This document shows positions 33,969 to 41,359 of a stretch of 64,000 nt of DNA, in pieces. The stretch is taken from the NCBI GenBank assembly GCA_025612375.1, contig JAAXKN010000012.1, positions 49,901 through 113,900 on the forward strand, in the 5' to 3' direction. Each line of letters begins with the position of its first letter. The stretch's first letter is position 1. This DNA comes from Ignavibacteria bacterium (GTDB taxonomy: Bacteria; Bacteroidota; Ignavibacteria; Ignavibacteriales; SURF-24). The notes beneath the pieces are model-generated. The model had not been told where the DNA came from. It worked only from the letters and a program-made list of their open reading frames with translations, and did no database searches. Both the position numbers and the translations under genes were made by a program.

Positions 33969-34580
33969 ATGACAACTTTCTATTTAATGCGCCACGGCAA
34001 TACTACCGCAGGAGATACAATCCCCGGCAGGCTGCCAGGCGTGCATTTAAGCGATAACGGACGCCAACAGGCCCTCCGGTTAGCCGACATGCTTGCAGGG
34101 GTACCTTTTGACGTGATATTCTCAAGCCCTCTTGAAAGGACAAGGGAAACTGCAGAACCACTCTGTAAACACCTGAAAAAGGACCCTGTAATACTTGACG
34201 ACATAATTGAAATTGATTTCGGGGACTGGACCGGGAAAAGTTTCTCAGAACTGGAGCCCGATGAAAAGTGGAAACAGTTCCACACCTTCAGAAGCGGCAC
34301 CCGCCCCCCTAAAGGCGAGCTTATGGCCGACGTGCAGAAAAGAATGGTGGACCGCCTTGAAAGCCTGCGCCACGAGTACCCCCAAGGGACGCTTGCTCTC
34401 TTCAGCCACGGCGACCCCATTAAAGTCGCCATTGCACACTACGCAGGTATACCTCTCGACTTTATACTGCGCATTAAAATAAATACCGGGTCTTTCAGCG
34501 TTATTTCTATTGACGACTGGGGGCCAAAGATCCACTGCCTGAACCAGACGGGGGAACTCCCCGACGGAAAACCTTTTTAG
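33969..34580 (+). CDS. Histidine phosphatase-family protein
   Basis: The start FYLMRHGNTTAGD carries the RHG motif with the catalytic His, followed by FSSPLERTRETAEPL, IDFGDWTGKSF and the second catalytic His in LALFSHGDPIKVAIAHYAG. This is a complete two-histidine phosphatase of the phosphoglycerate mutase branch (203 residues). It may remove a phosphate from a sugar or cyclitol phosphate intermediate of the cluster, since it lies between the acyltransferase gene and the PRT-like fusion gene. Substrate cannot be assigned. Confidence 0.86.
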   Translation: MTTFYLMRHGNTTAGDTIPGRLPGVHLSDNGRQQALRLADMLAGVPFDVIFSSPLERTRETAEPLCKHLKKDPVILDDIIEIDFGDWTGKSFSELEPDEKWKQFHTFRSGTRPPKGELMADVQKRMVDRLESLRHEYPQGTLALFSHGDPIKVAIAHYAGIPLDFILRIKINTGSFSVISIDDWGPKIHCLNQTGELPDGKPF

Positions 34581-34587
34581 GAGTGAT

Positions 34588-36321
34588 ATGATTATCTACG
34601 GCGACAATAAGGAACTCCTAAGCTTTAATGAAGCCCTGGGAAAAATTGAATCGCTCATTAACAGCCTTGAGTTTGACAGATATTATGGTCATAACCCTGC
34701 TTCCGAACTCCTGATAACAACCGGAGAATTTGAGGCTGCACTGACAGATCTCCTTTGCCCTGAAGTTGACTCTATGGATGACCTTATAAATCTTCTAAGA
34801 AGCCTTTCACTTGCATCAGCACACATTTTCATTAACCAGCTGAAAAGAAATCCCGCTGAAACAAATAAATGGATTGCTGCCTACAGGGAAAAACTTCCGG
34901 CATTAAAAAACTACGGCATCTCTTCCCTCCTTTCATACAATGTCCCGGAAGGGTATGCGTTCTACTCCCTTTATCCTGAAATGTACCTAAAGTCGGCAGA
35001 TAATTTCTTCAATATCTTCTTTCCCTCTGAAGTAACTGTAATCGGAATCCGCAGCATAGGTACAAGCCTTTCGGCAGTCGTAGCCGCGCGCCTGGAAGAG
35101 TCGGGCTCAAGGGTTAAATCTTTGACCATACGCCCCAGGGGGTTCTATTTTGACAGGAAACTTATTATTGATATGGAACTGGAAGAAGAGCTTAAAGCCT
35201 CCCATAAAGGATATTATCTTGTTGTCGACGAAGGGCCGGGTCTAAGCGGATCATCATTTGCCTCGGTTGCTGAAAAACTAAGTAGCCTCGGGATAAGTGA
35301 CGACAGGATTGTTTTCTTCCCGGGTCACAGGACGGACGGGCAGAATTTCGTTTCAGAAAAAGCCAAAGCCATATGGATGAGGCACATGAAGTTTCATTCC
35401 GAGTTTGAAGAGGTAATTTCAATAAGAGGCCTTTTCCCTGAGTATGCCGGAGAAGTAAAGGATATTTCAGCCGGCATGTGGAGGAATGTTGTATTTAAGA
35501 ATGCCGAAGAATTCCCGCCTGTTTTTCCCAATTTCGAGCAGCGGAAGTACCTTTCGCATGATCACAAATACATCATTAAATTTGCGGGACTGGGACACTA
35601 CGGACGGGATTTGTTCGAAAGAGCTGAGGTTCTATTCAGTGAAGGTTTTTCGCCTCAGGCTCTGGCACTTGAGAACGGTTTTATCTTAAGCCGCTTTATC
35701 GGTGGAAAACCCTTAAGCGCATCTGATGTGAACATAAGCCTCCTTGATAGAGCAGCCTCATACGTGGCATTTCTTAAAAGATCCTTCCCTGCCAGCTGCA
35801 GCAGAACGTACAATGAAATTGAGGAGATGATCTCGGTAAACCTAATGAAAGGCCTGGGGGATGAATGGTCAGATAAATTCTCTAAACTCAGCAGCAGCTT
35901 TAAGCCGTTTTTCAGCACAAATGCCACGGCCTTAGACGGCAGGATGCTCCCTTTCGAATGGCTTAAGATCAATGGAGATTACATAAAGACCGATTCAATA
36001 CATCACCATAAGGACCACTTTTTCCCGGGATGCCAGGACATTGCATATGACATTGCCGGTTTCATAACCGAATTCTTATTAGGAAAAGATGAAGAACACT
36101 ATTTCATTAATAGCTATATAAAACAAAGCGGTGACAAAGAAATTGAAAGCCGTCTTCCCTTTTACTTCGTATTTTACAATGCCTTCCGTCTCGGAATGAC
36201 ACAATTTTCCGCCCAAATGTCCCTGGATCAAGATAAACAGAAATTCAATGCATTGGCTAACCAATATGCCATCAACCTGAAACAACGATTATTAAATGCC
36301 GCTGCAACGCCATGGTATTAA
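34588..36321 (+). CDS. Phosphoribosyltransferase-like/kinase-like fusion protein
   Basis: The 577-residue protein has three parts. Residues 1-145 are helical without known motif. Residues ~150-275 resemble a type I phosphoribosyltransferase: VTVIGIRSIGTSLSAVVAARL, LTIRPRG and a PRPP-loop-like LVVDEGPGLSGSSFASVAEKL, though the loop differs from the classical DD-x(3)-TG form. Residues ~330-570 look like a divergent aminoglycoside-phosphotransferase/protein kinase fold (FILSRFIGGKPL; DGRMLPFEWLKINGDYIKTDS; DIAYDIAGFITEF). The composite suggests nucleotide- or PRPP-linked chemistry, or a sensor. RBS TAGGAGTG is good. I do not know a characterised homologue. Confidence 0.75.
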   Translation: MIIYGDNKELLSFNEALGKIESLINSLEFDRYYGHNPASELLITTGEFEAALTDLLCPEVDSMDDLINLLRSLSLASAHIFINQLKRNPAETNKWIAAYREKLPALKNYGISSLLSYNVPEGYAFYSLYPEMYLKSADNFFNIFFPSEVTVIGIRSIGTSLSAVVAARLEESGSRVKSLTIRPRGFYFDRKLIIDMELEEELKASHKGYYLVVDEGPGLSGSSFASVAEKLSSLGISDDRIVFFPGHRTDGQNFVSEKAKAIWMRHMKFHSEFEEVISIRGLFPEYAGEVKDISAGMWRNVVFKNAEEFPPVFPNFEQRKYLSHDHKYIIKFAGLGHYGRDLFERAEVLFSEGFSPQALALENGFILSRFIGGKPLSASDVNISLLDRAASYVAFLKRSFPASCSRTYNEIEEMISVNLMKGLGDEWSDKFSKLSSSFKPFFSTNATALDGRMLPFEWLKINGDYIKTDSIHHHKDHFFPGCQDIAYDIAGFITEFLLGKDEEHYFINSYIKQSGDKEIESRLPFYFVFYNAFRLGMTQFSAQMSLDQDKQKFNALANQYAINLKQRLLNAAATPWY

Positions 36322-36500
36322 TAACCCGGGGACATGTTCCCATCATAATTGCCTCTTTTTCCATAATTTCCCTATCCAATGTTGTACACCCGAAGTCAAG
36401 ACTTTTAGATTTGACCCCAAAAAACGCTTAAGTTTTTCCTCTTTCTGCCGAAAATACACTTGAATGGATGATTATGAAAATTGTTTTGAATGGATAAACT

Positions 36501-38282
36501 TTGAATTTGAATGAATTAAATATTAAGAAAAATAGATCTCAGTACTGGAATAAACTCCTTCGTGCACTCTCTTTTACACGCGAATACCGCATGTTTCTCT
36601 TCCTTATACTGGGTTTAACTTTAGTTGTAGCCGCTGCCAATGCGCTGGAACCCCTTATTATGAAGTATATCTTCGACAGGCTTGGCGGAAATACAACAAC
36701 TAAAACTATTATCGTGGGTGCGGGACTTCTTCTTGGATTAGGGCTTTTCCGCGATATCATTGGCGGATTTTCCAACTGGCTTAGCTGGAGGACAAGGCTT
36801 AATATTCAGTACGGCCTCCTGGAGGCTACCGTGGCTAAGCTCCATCGCCTCCCGGCCGAAATCCACCGCATAGAAGGCGTCGGCGCCATAATGACACGCC
36901 TCGACCGCGGCATCACGGGCTTTATGTCGGCAATTACAGAAATCTCCTTTAATGTGCTTCCGGCTCTTACATACCTCGTTATGGCTGTAATTGTAATGAT
37001 ACAGCTAGACTGGCGCCTTACTATACTGGTCTGCCTTTTTGCCCCGGTTCCCGCTATTATTGCAGCCTATGCCGCACCAAAACAAACCCAGAGAGAACAG
37101 AGCCTGCTCGACCGCTGGGTGCGCATTTACTCCAGGTTTAATGAGGTCCTATCCGGCATCATTACAGTAAGAAGCTTTGCAATGGAAGACGCCGAAAAAC
37201 AGCGCTTTTTAGGTAATGTTAAAGACGCTAACGACATCGTCGTTCGAGGCATCGGCTACGACTCCGGCGTCAGCATCGCTCAAAGCGTGACAATTACAGT
37301 GGCCAGAATTGCCGCTATCGGACTGGGCGGATTTCTGGTCCTTAAAGGACAGGCTACACTGGGAACGCTTGTTGCATTTATCAGCTACGTAGGGGGACTC
37401 TTTGGACCCGTGCAGGGTCTTACGGGAATTTACCGCACAATCAGAACCGCCTCGGTTTCACTCGATCAGATATTCTCCATACTCGATACAGAAAACTTTT
37501 TAGATGATAAGCCCGATGCAGTTGAACTTAAAAAGTGCCAGGGCGAAATTGCCTTTGAAGACGTACGCTTTAATTACGGCAAATCGGGAAATGAGATACT
37601 TAAGGGCGTTGACATTAAAGTTAAACCGGGTGAAATGGTTGCAATCGTCGGCCCCTCGGGATCTGGAAAAACCACACTTATGGCGCTCTTGATGAGGTTC
37701 TATGACCCGACACAGGGCAGAATTACAATGGACGGAGTGGACTTAAAAGACTTAAAACAGAACTGGCTCCGCAAGCAGATAGGCGTTGTTCTGCAGGATG
37801 CCCTCCTCTTTAATGAATCAATAAAGAATAATATTGCATACGGACGCCCTAATGCAACACAGGCTGAAATTGAAGCTGCAGCAAAAGCTGCCAATGCACA
37901 CGACTTTATTATGAAGCTTGAAAACGGCTACGATACCGTTGCCGGCGAACGCGGAAGCCGCTTATCAGGCGGTGAACGCCAGAGAATTGCAATTGCAAGA
38001 GCCCTGCTTAAAGACGCCCCTGTCCTGATACTTGATGAAGCCACTTCAGCACTCGATGCCGAACTGGAGGCCCATGTTCAGGAGGCTTTGGACAGGCTGG
38101 TAAAAGGACGCACAACGTTTGTTATTGCACACAGGCTCTCTACGGTTGTAAATGCCGACAGGATTCTTGTCCTCAGAAACGGACGAATTGTTGAGGAAGG
38201 CTGCCACAGGGATCTTCTCTCTGCAACCGGTTATTACGCTTCACTCGTTGAAAAACAGATGAAAGGACTTGCAGTCAATTAA
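36501..38282 (+). CDS. ABC exporter (permease-ATPase half-transporter)
   Basis: An N-terminal membrane domain with about six segments (residues ~20-310) and a C-terminal ATPase with Walker A GPSGSGKTT (~385), signature LSGGERQR, Walker B VLILDEATSALD and H-loop IAHRLST. This is an MsbA/ABCB-type homodimeric exporter, typically of lipid-linked or amphipathic molecules. It is the last gene of the cluster and probably exports its product. The start is TTG at 36501 (or 36507); the next ATG is inside the first membrane segment. An in-frame ATG at 36474 is stopped after seven codons. No strong Shine-Dalgarno is seen. A 180-bp gap without features precedes it. Confidence 0.9.
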   Translation: MNLNELNIKKNRSQYWNKLLRALSFTREYRMFLFLILGLTLVVAAANALEPLIMKYIFDRLGGNTTTKTIIVGAGLLLGLGLFRDIIGGFSNWLSWRTRLNIQYGLLEATVAKLHRLPAEIHRIEGVGAIMTRLDRGITGFMSAITEISFNVLPALTYLVMAVIVMIQLDWRLTILVCLFAPVPAIIAAYAAPKQTQREQSLLDRWVRIYSRFNEVLSGIITVRSFAMEDAEKQRFLGNVKDANDIVVRGIGYDSGVSIAQSVTITVARIAAIGLGGFLVLKGQATLGTLVAFISYVGGLFGPVQGLTGIYRTIRTASVSLDQIFSILDTENFLDDKPDAVELKKCQGEIAFEDVRFNYGKSGNEILKGVDIKVKPGEMVAIVGPSGSGKTTLMALLMRFYDPTQGRITMDGVDLKDLKQNWLRKQIGVVLQDALLFNESIKNNIAYGRPNATQAEIEAAAKAANAHDFIMKLENGYDTVAGERGSRLSGGERQRIAIARALLKDAPVLILDEATSALDAELEAHVQEALDRLVKGRTTFVIAHRLSTVVNADRILVLRNGRIVEEGCHRDLLSATGYYASLVEKQMKGLAVN

Positions 38283-38301
38283 TGATAAATTATGAATTTT
38301 A

Positions 38302-38371
38302 AGTTATGAATTATGAATATGAATGCTGAAAAACAGTTTTTCTCTTAATTCAGCATTCATAATTCATAACT
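38302..38371. repeat. AT-rich inverted repeat
   Basis: AGTTATGAATTATGAAT and GCTGAA on the left (38302-38330, with a 6-base duplication ATGAAT) pair with TTCAGCATTC and ATAATTCATAACT on the right (38349-38371): a 23-bp stem apart from the bulge. It follows the ABC exporter gene and is succeeded by a T-run, so it could end that transcript, or it may be a dispersed AT-rich element. Confidence 0.5.
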
Positions 38372-38382
38372 CATAATTCTTT

Positions 38383-38553
38383 TTAGATCTTGCCGCCAAG
38401 GATATCCCCGTTGCCGTCATCCATATCCCTGACATGCGGATCATTTTCCGGATATTTTACTTTATTTTGTTCCTGTTGTTCCATCTTATTGCGTTTTCGC
38501 ATATTCTTTTGTTGGTTATGCTGATCATCCTGGAAATTGCGCTTCTTATTCAT
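38383..38553 (-). CDS. Small charged protein of 56 residues
   Basis: A short open frame preceded by AAGGG at a good distance from its ATG (38553). The N-terminal half is rich in Lys, Arg, Gln and Asn (start MNKKRNFQDDQHNQQ), the C-terminal half is acidic with GNGDILGGKI at the end. No membrane segment or known motif. It fills the otherwise empty space between the exporter gene and the next minus-strand genes. Small, basic proteins of this kind in this phylum are often of unknown function. Coding status rests on the RBS and on the frame alone. Confidence 0.5.
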   Translation of the reverse strand: MNKKRNFQDDQHNQQKNMRKRNKMEQQEQNKVKYPENDPHVRDMDDGNGDILGGKI

Positions 38554-38654
38554 CTTACCCTTCTTTCTTTTGATATTAATGGATACACCTTTAATTTAGG
38601 CACAGATAAATAAAACAGTCAACCCTTGGATATTTCCCCTTGACAGGAGTTCTG

Positions 38655-38846
38655 TTATTCTTCCCCGCCGTCCTCATCGTTACGCTCGGTTATGCGCTTA
38701 ACTTTAACCTTAAGCTCGGGATGAGCAGAGCTCCCCTTCTGAATTATTTCATTTACAGCCTTTTTTGTGGATTCTGCAAAGTTGTGCGCCGGTTCATCCT
38801 CGCCTTCAATCCAGAGGCTTACTTTAAGTGATATTGCCTTACGCAT
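38655..38846 (-). CDS. Small conserved hypothetical protein
   Basis: A 63-residue protein: a beta-like start MRKAISLKVSLWIEGEDEPAHNFAESTKKAV then an amphipathic helix and a beta strand LKVKVKRITE with an acidic tail. Its start overlaps the stop of the upstream gene (38839-39672) by 8 bp, so the two are co-transcribed and translationally coupled. Size and fold pattern suggest a small binding or modulatory protein; function unknown. A competing plus-strand frame (38640-38831) is less likely because the minus-strand reading is coupled to a good upstream gene. Confidence 0.6.
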   Translation of the reverse strand: MRKAISLKVSLWIEGEDEPAHNFAESTKKAVNEIIQKGSSAHPELKVKVKRITERNDEDGGEE

Positions 38847-39672
38847 TGCCGCCCCTCTTCCCGAAATTCAGGTCATCCATATTTACCCATTTCCCGTCCT
38901 GGTTTACCTCAATTTTCATTATGGGGTGAATTTCCCATATTGTGCCGCGCGTTTTTCCTATCTGATCCGGATGCTCGGGATCAAACATCAGCCACCCGCT
39001 CACCCTGACTTTCTGCCTGCTCCTGGCAATTTTGTTAAGGTTCCTGAGGTCCCAGTTCGGATGATTTGCCCTTAAGGAAGGAGTAACTTCAGTAACAATT
39101 GATTTCGTCCTGTCGTCCCCTTCATTTTTCACGAGCCATACGTGGTAATCCCTGAACTCCTTGTCCGCGCCGTGACAGTTACACGATTCAGGGCCCGACT
39201 GCTTTGCACCGAAAAGGAATCCTTCTACAGCAACAGGTATTCCCTCGTACTTTTCAATTTCACGCTTTGCTTTTTCAGGCCAGTTCTTGTGGTCCCTTCT
39301 TTCAATGCCCCGTGGCCAGGAAAGACCCAGCACGGCGTCATATTCAACCGGAATGTAGTTGCCCTCGTCAACGCGGTTTTTGTTCCGGTTTAATTCCGGG
39401 TCGCCCCCGTCCCCTTCAGGCGGGCACCCCTTAAAGGATGCATAACGCGGCTTGGGCTTTTCATCCATCTGCGGGAGCTCTTTTCTGGGCTCGCCTGAAA
39501 TCACCTGTCCCTGGTTTTGCCCTGTGGGAGGCTTTACTTCCCTCCTGCTGCCGGAGCGGATGTAGAGAATTGCAATTATAATCAGTATTACAACAACTGC
39601 TATTGTCGTCCATACTACCAGTGAGGAACGCTTGTTTGTTCCTCCTTCCTTATTGCTTCGTCTGCCGTTCAT
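38839..39672 (-). CDS. Membrane-anchored hypothetical protein
   Basis: Start at 39672 (MNGRRSNKEGG) is chosen because AAGGA lies 7 bases upstream; longer starts give an implausible extension. One hydrophobic segment (SLVVWTTIAVVVILIIIAILYI, positions ~17-38, shown in two overlapping pieces: SLVVWTTIAVVV and VILIIIAILYI) anchors the protein, followed by a Pro/Gly/Gln-rich linker and a soluble domain of ~190 residues with VPVAVEGFLFG-like, ESCNCHG, RVSGWLMFDPEHPDQ and GTIWEIHP blocks. The last part looks like a beta-barrel (OB-like) fold. The Cys-x-Cys-His site could bind metal. Function unknown. Confidence 0.7.
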   Translation of the reverse strand: MNGRRSNKEGGTNKRSSLVVWTTIAVVVILIIIAILYIRSGSRREVKPPTGQNQGQVISGEPRKELPQMDEKPKPRYASFKGCPPEGDGGDPELNRNKNRVDEGNYIPVEYDAVLGLSWPRGIERRDHKNWPEKAKREIEKYEGIPVAVEGFLFGAKQSGPESCNCHGADKEFRDYHVWLVKNEGDDRTKSIVTEVTPSLRANHPNWDLRNLNKIARSRQKVRVSGWLMFDPEHPDQIGKTRGTIWEIHPIMKIEVNQDGKWVNMDDLNFGKRGGNA

Positions 39673-39884
39673 TTTTATATCCTTCATTTTGTAATACAGC
39701 AAGTAAAAAAAAGAACTGCAAAAGGCTATATGAACTATGCCGGATATATTTAAATATATTACAATTCTCCGCCTTATCAAGCATGTGGGGCAAATTACCA
39801 TATGCTTAAAACCCGTTAAATTTTTATACCAGGTATTTTTTCTCAGAAAGAAGGATAGCTTTGAAGCCTTGGCGTGCGGCAGCT

Positions 39885-40085
39885 TCAGTTATTACTGAAG
39901 CTGATGATCTTCTTGATCTCGGCGATTTTAAGGATGAGGTAATTCTCGTAGGAATCCAGGAACCTCCTGATGTTTGTCACATTGCCGAAGTTCTCCAGCA
40001 GATGAATTTTCTGCCCTGCGTTTCTGACTTTATATAATTCACTATAAAGTTTATCCAGTTCAGTCTCATTTACTTTTTGTTCCAT
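39885..40085 (-). CDS. Small hypothetical protein
   Basis: A 66-residue, highly helical protein (MEQKVNETELDKLYSELYKV ... SYENYLILKIAEIKKI) with heptad-like spacing of hydrophobic residues that could form a short coiled coil. It lies 18 bp after the gene at 40104-40340, on the same strand, so the pair probably forms an operon. The Shine-Dalgarno is weak, which fits translational coupling. I do not recognise the family. The pair has the size of a toxin-antitoxin module but shows no motif of one. Confidence 0.55.
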   Translation of the reverse strand: MEQKVNETELDKLYSELYKVRNAGQKIHLLENFGNVTNIRRFLDSYENYLILKIAEIKKIISFSNN

Positions 40086-40103
40086 AGGACTCGTCTCTGC
40101 CCT

Positions 40104-40340
40104 TCATTTGCCGTATTTGGATGCAATAACGGCAAGTATTTCATATTTCATTTGTTTCATTGTATCATTAAATTCCTGGTACAATTCATCTTCTGTTCTC
40201 TCGGTTCTTGCCAGAAGATCCTCGAAAATATATTTGCCCAGCGTTTTAGTATATGCAAAGTTCTGTACCAGCAGATCGATCATAATATCCTGTTTTATAT
40301 AATGGGGCAGTTCGATCTTGAAATCGTCTTTATTAATCAT
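40104..40340 (-). CDS. Small hypothetical protein
   Basis: A 78-residue acidic, helical protein (MINKDDFKIELPHYIKQDIM ... FEDLLARTERTEDELYQEFND) with no membrane segment. AGGAG lies 5 bases before the ATG, a good start. It is the first gene of a two-gene minus-strand unit with 39885-40085 and is divergent from the YgjV-like gene. Family not recognised. A plus-strand frame in the same place has no ribosome-binding site and a less typical composition. Confidence 0.6.
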   Translation of the reverse strand: MINKDDFKIELPHYIKQDIMIDLLVQNFAYTKTLGKYIFEDLLARTERTEDELYQEFNDTMKQMKYEILAVIASKYGK

Positions 40341-40490
40341 ACATCTCCTGGTCTGCGAATTCTGTGTTTTGCCTGCTCTTACTAAATGATAATTATTATA
40401 AATTAAAATTCAAAATTTAATTGTATTAATAGTATCTTTAATGAACAAAAATTAAACTTATTGTAAACTGCATCACAATCCAAAAGAATT

Positions 40491-41114
40491 ATGGAACTAC
40501 TTGAAATAATCGGCTACCTGGCATCACTGCTGGTTGCAGCTTCACTGACGATGAGCAACATCTTAAGGCTGCGCTGGATTAATCTTACGGGTGCCGTAAT
40601 GTTTGTTATTTACGGGCTTTCTGTCAAAGCTTATCCGGTTTTTGCCGTCAACGGCTTTATTGTAATTGTAAATATTTACTACCTGGTGCAGATGTCGAAA
40701 AAGAAGGACTACTTCACACAAATCTCAGCTTCCAAAGGCGATCCTCTGCTCATTAAGTTTCTGAAGTTCTACGAAGGAGACATACAGAAATACTTCCCGG
40801 GTTTCGATATCAGTAAGCTTGAAAAGCCGGAGTGCTTTTTCATTTTAAGGAACCTCGTACCCGTTGGACTTTTTATCTATGAAACCGTAGGCGGCAATAA
40901 GGCCAATGTTAAGCTGGATTATGTAATTCCTGAATACCGCGATTTTAAGAACGCAAATTTTGTCTACACGTCCAACCTGGATATGTTTAAGAAAAAAGGC
41001 TTAGGGGAGTTCGTTACTTACTCAAGGGTAAAAGAGCACCAGAAGTACTTAAAGAAAATCGGCTTCAGGCAGAATGAAGCAGACAGCGCCATGTTTGAAC
41101 GGGAAATCGCCTAG
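40491..41114 (+). CDS. YgjV-like inner-membrane protein with a C-terminal soluble domain
   Basis: The N-terminal ~75 residues hold three hydrophobic segments with the pattern IIGYLASLLVAASLTMSNILRLRWINLTGAVMFVIYG (given in parts: IIGYLASLLVAAS and WINLTGAVMFVIYG), typical of the YgjV inner-membrane family. The C-terminal ~130 residues are soluble and contain DYVIPEYRDFKNANFVY and ending KEHQKYLKKIGFRQNE, which resembles the end of a GNAT-like acetyltransferase. A membrane-tethered acyltransferase-like protein is possible but the acetyl-CoA loop is not evident. Function unknown. Confidence 0.7.
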   Translation: MELLEIIGYLASLLVAASLTMSNILRLRWINLTGAVMFVIYGLSVKAYPVFAVNGFIVIVNIYYLVQMSKKKDYFTQISASKGDPLLIKFLKFYEGDIQKYFPGFDISKLEKPECFFILRNLVPVGLFIYETVGGNKANVKLDYVIPEYRDFKNANFVYTSNLDMFKKKGLGEFVTYSRVKEHQKYLKKIGFRQNEADSAMFEREIA

Positions 41115-41264
41115 TCAAATATCTTCCTTTTTACCGGTAAACAGGCATTCTCCGGCACCCGTTTACCGGGAGTTCCCCCCGCAGCCTCCAGGATAAATTT
41201 ATAAATTGAATAAATTCCTCTTCCTTGGTACTCTATTAATAAGTACTAATGAAAGGAGTTTATT

Positions 41265-41348
41265 ATGCGTCCTGTATGGTCAGGAACACTCGGTTTCCGT
41301 CTTGACAGCTGCATAAAGTCTCCTTTCGCCTTTTTCAAAGAAAACTGA
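41265..41348 (+). pseudogene. Truncated ku-like remnant upstream of ligD
   Basis: A 27-codon frame with a strong RBS (GAAAGGAG) begins MRPVWSGTLGF, which resembles the conserved N-terminus of bacterial Ku (MRxIWxGxxxFGLVNIPV). The expected GLVNIPVKLY is replaced by RLDSCIKSPF and the frame ends after another few codons, 12 bp before ligD. In many genomes ku precedes ligD, so this looks like the beginning of a ku gene from which the rest is deleted. Alternatively it is an unrelated leader peptide with a chance resemblance. Confidence 0.5.
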
Positions 41349-41359
41349 AGGGCATTATT

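Noticed and set aside
39885..40340. Toxin-antitoxin pair
   Set aside because: Two small co-directional genes have the right size, but neither shows a toxin fold or a DNA-binding motif that I can recognise.
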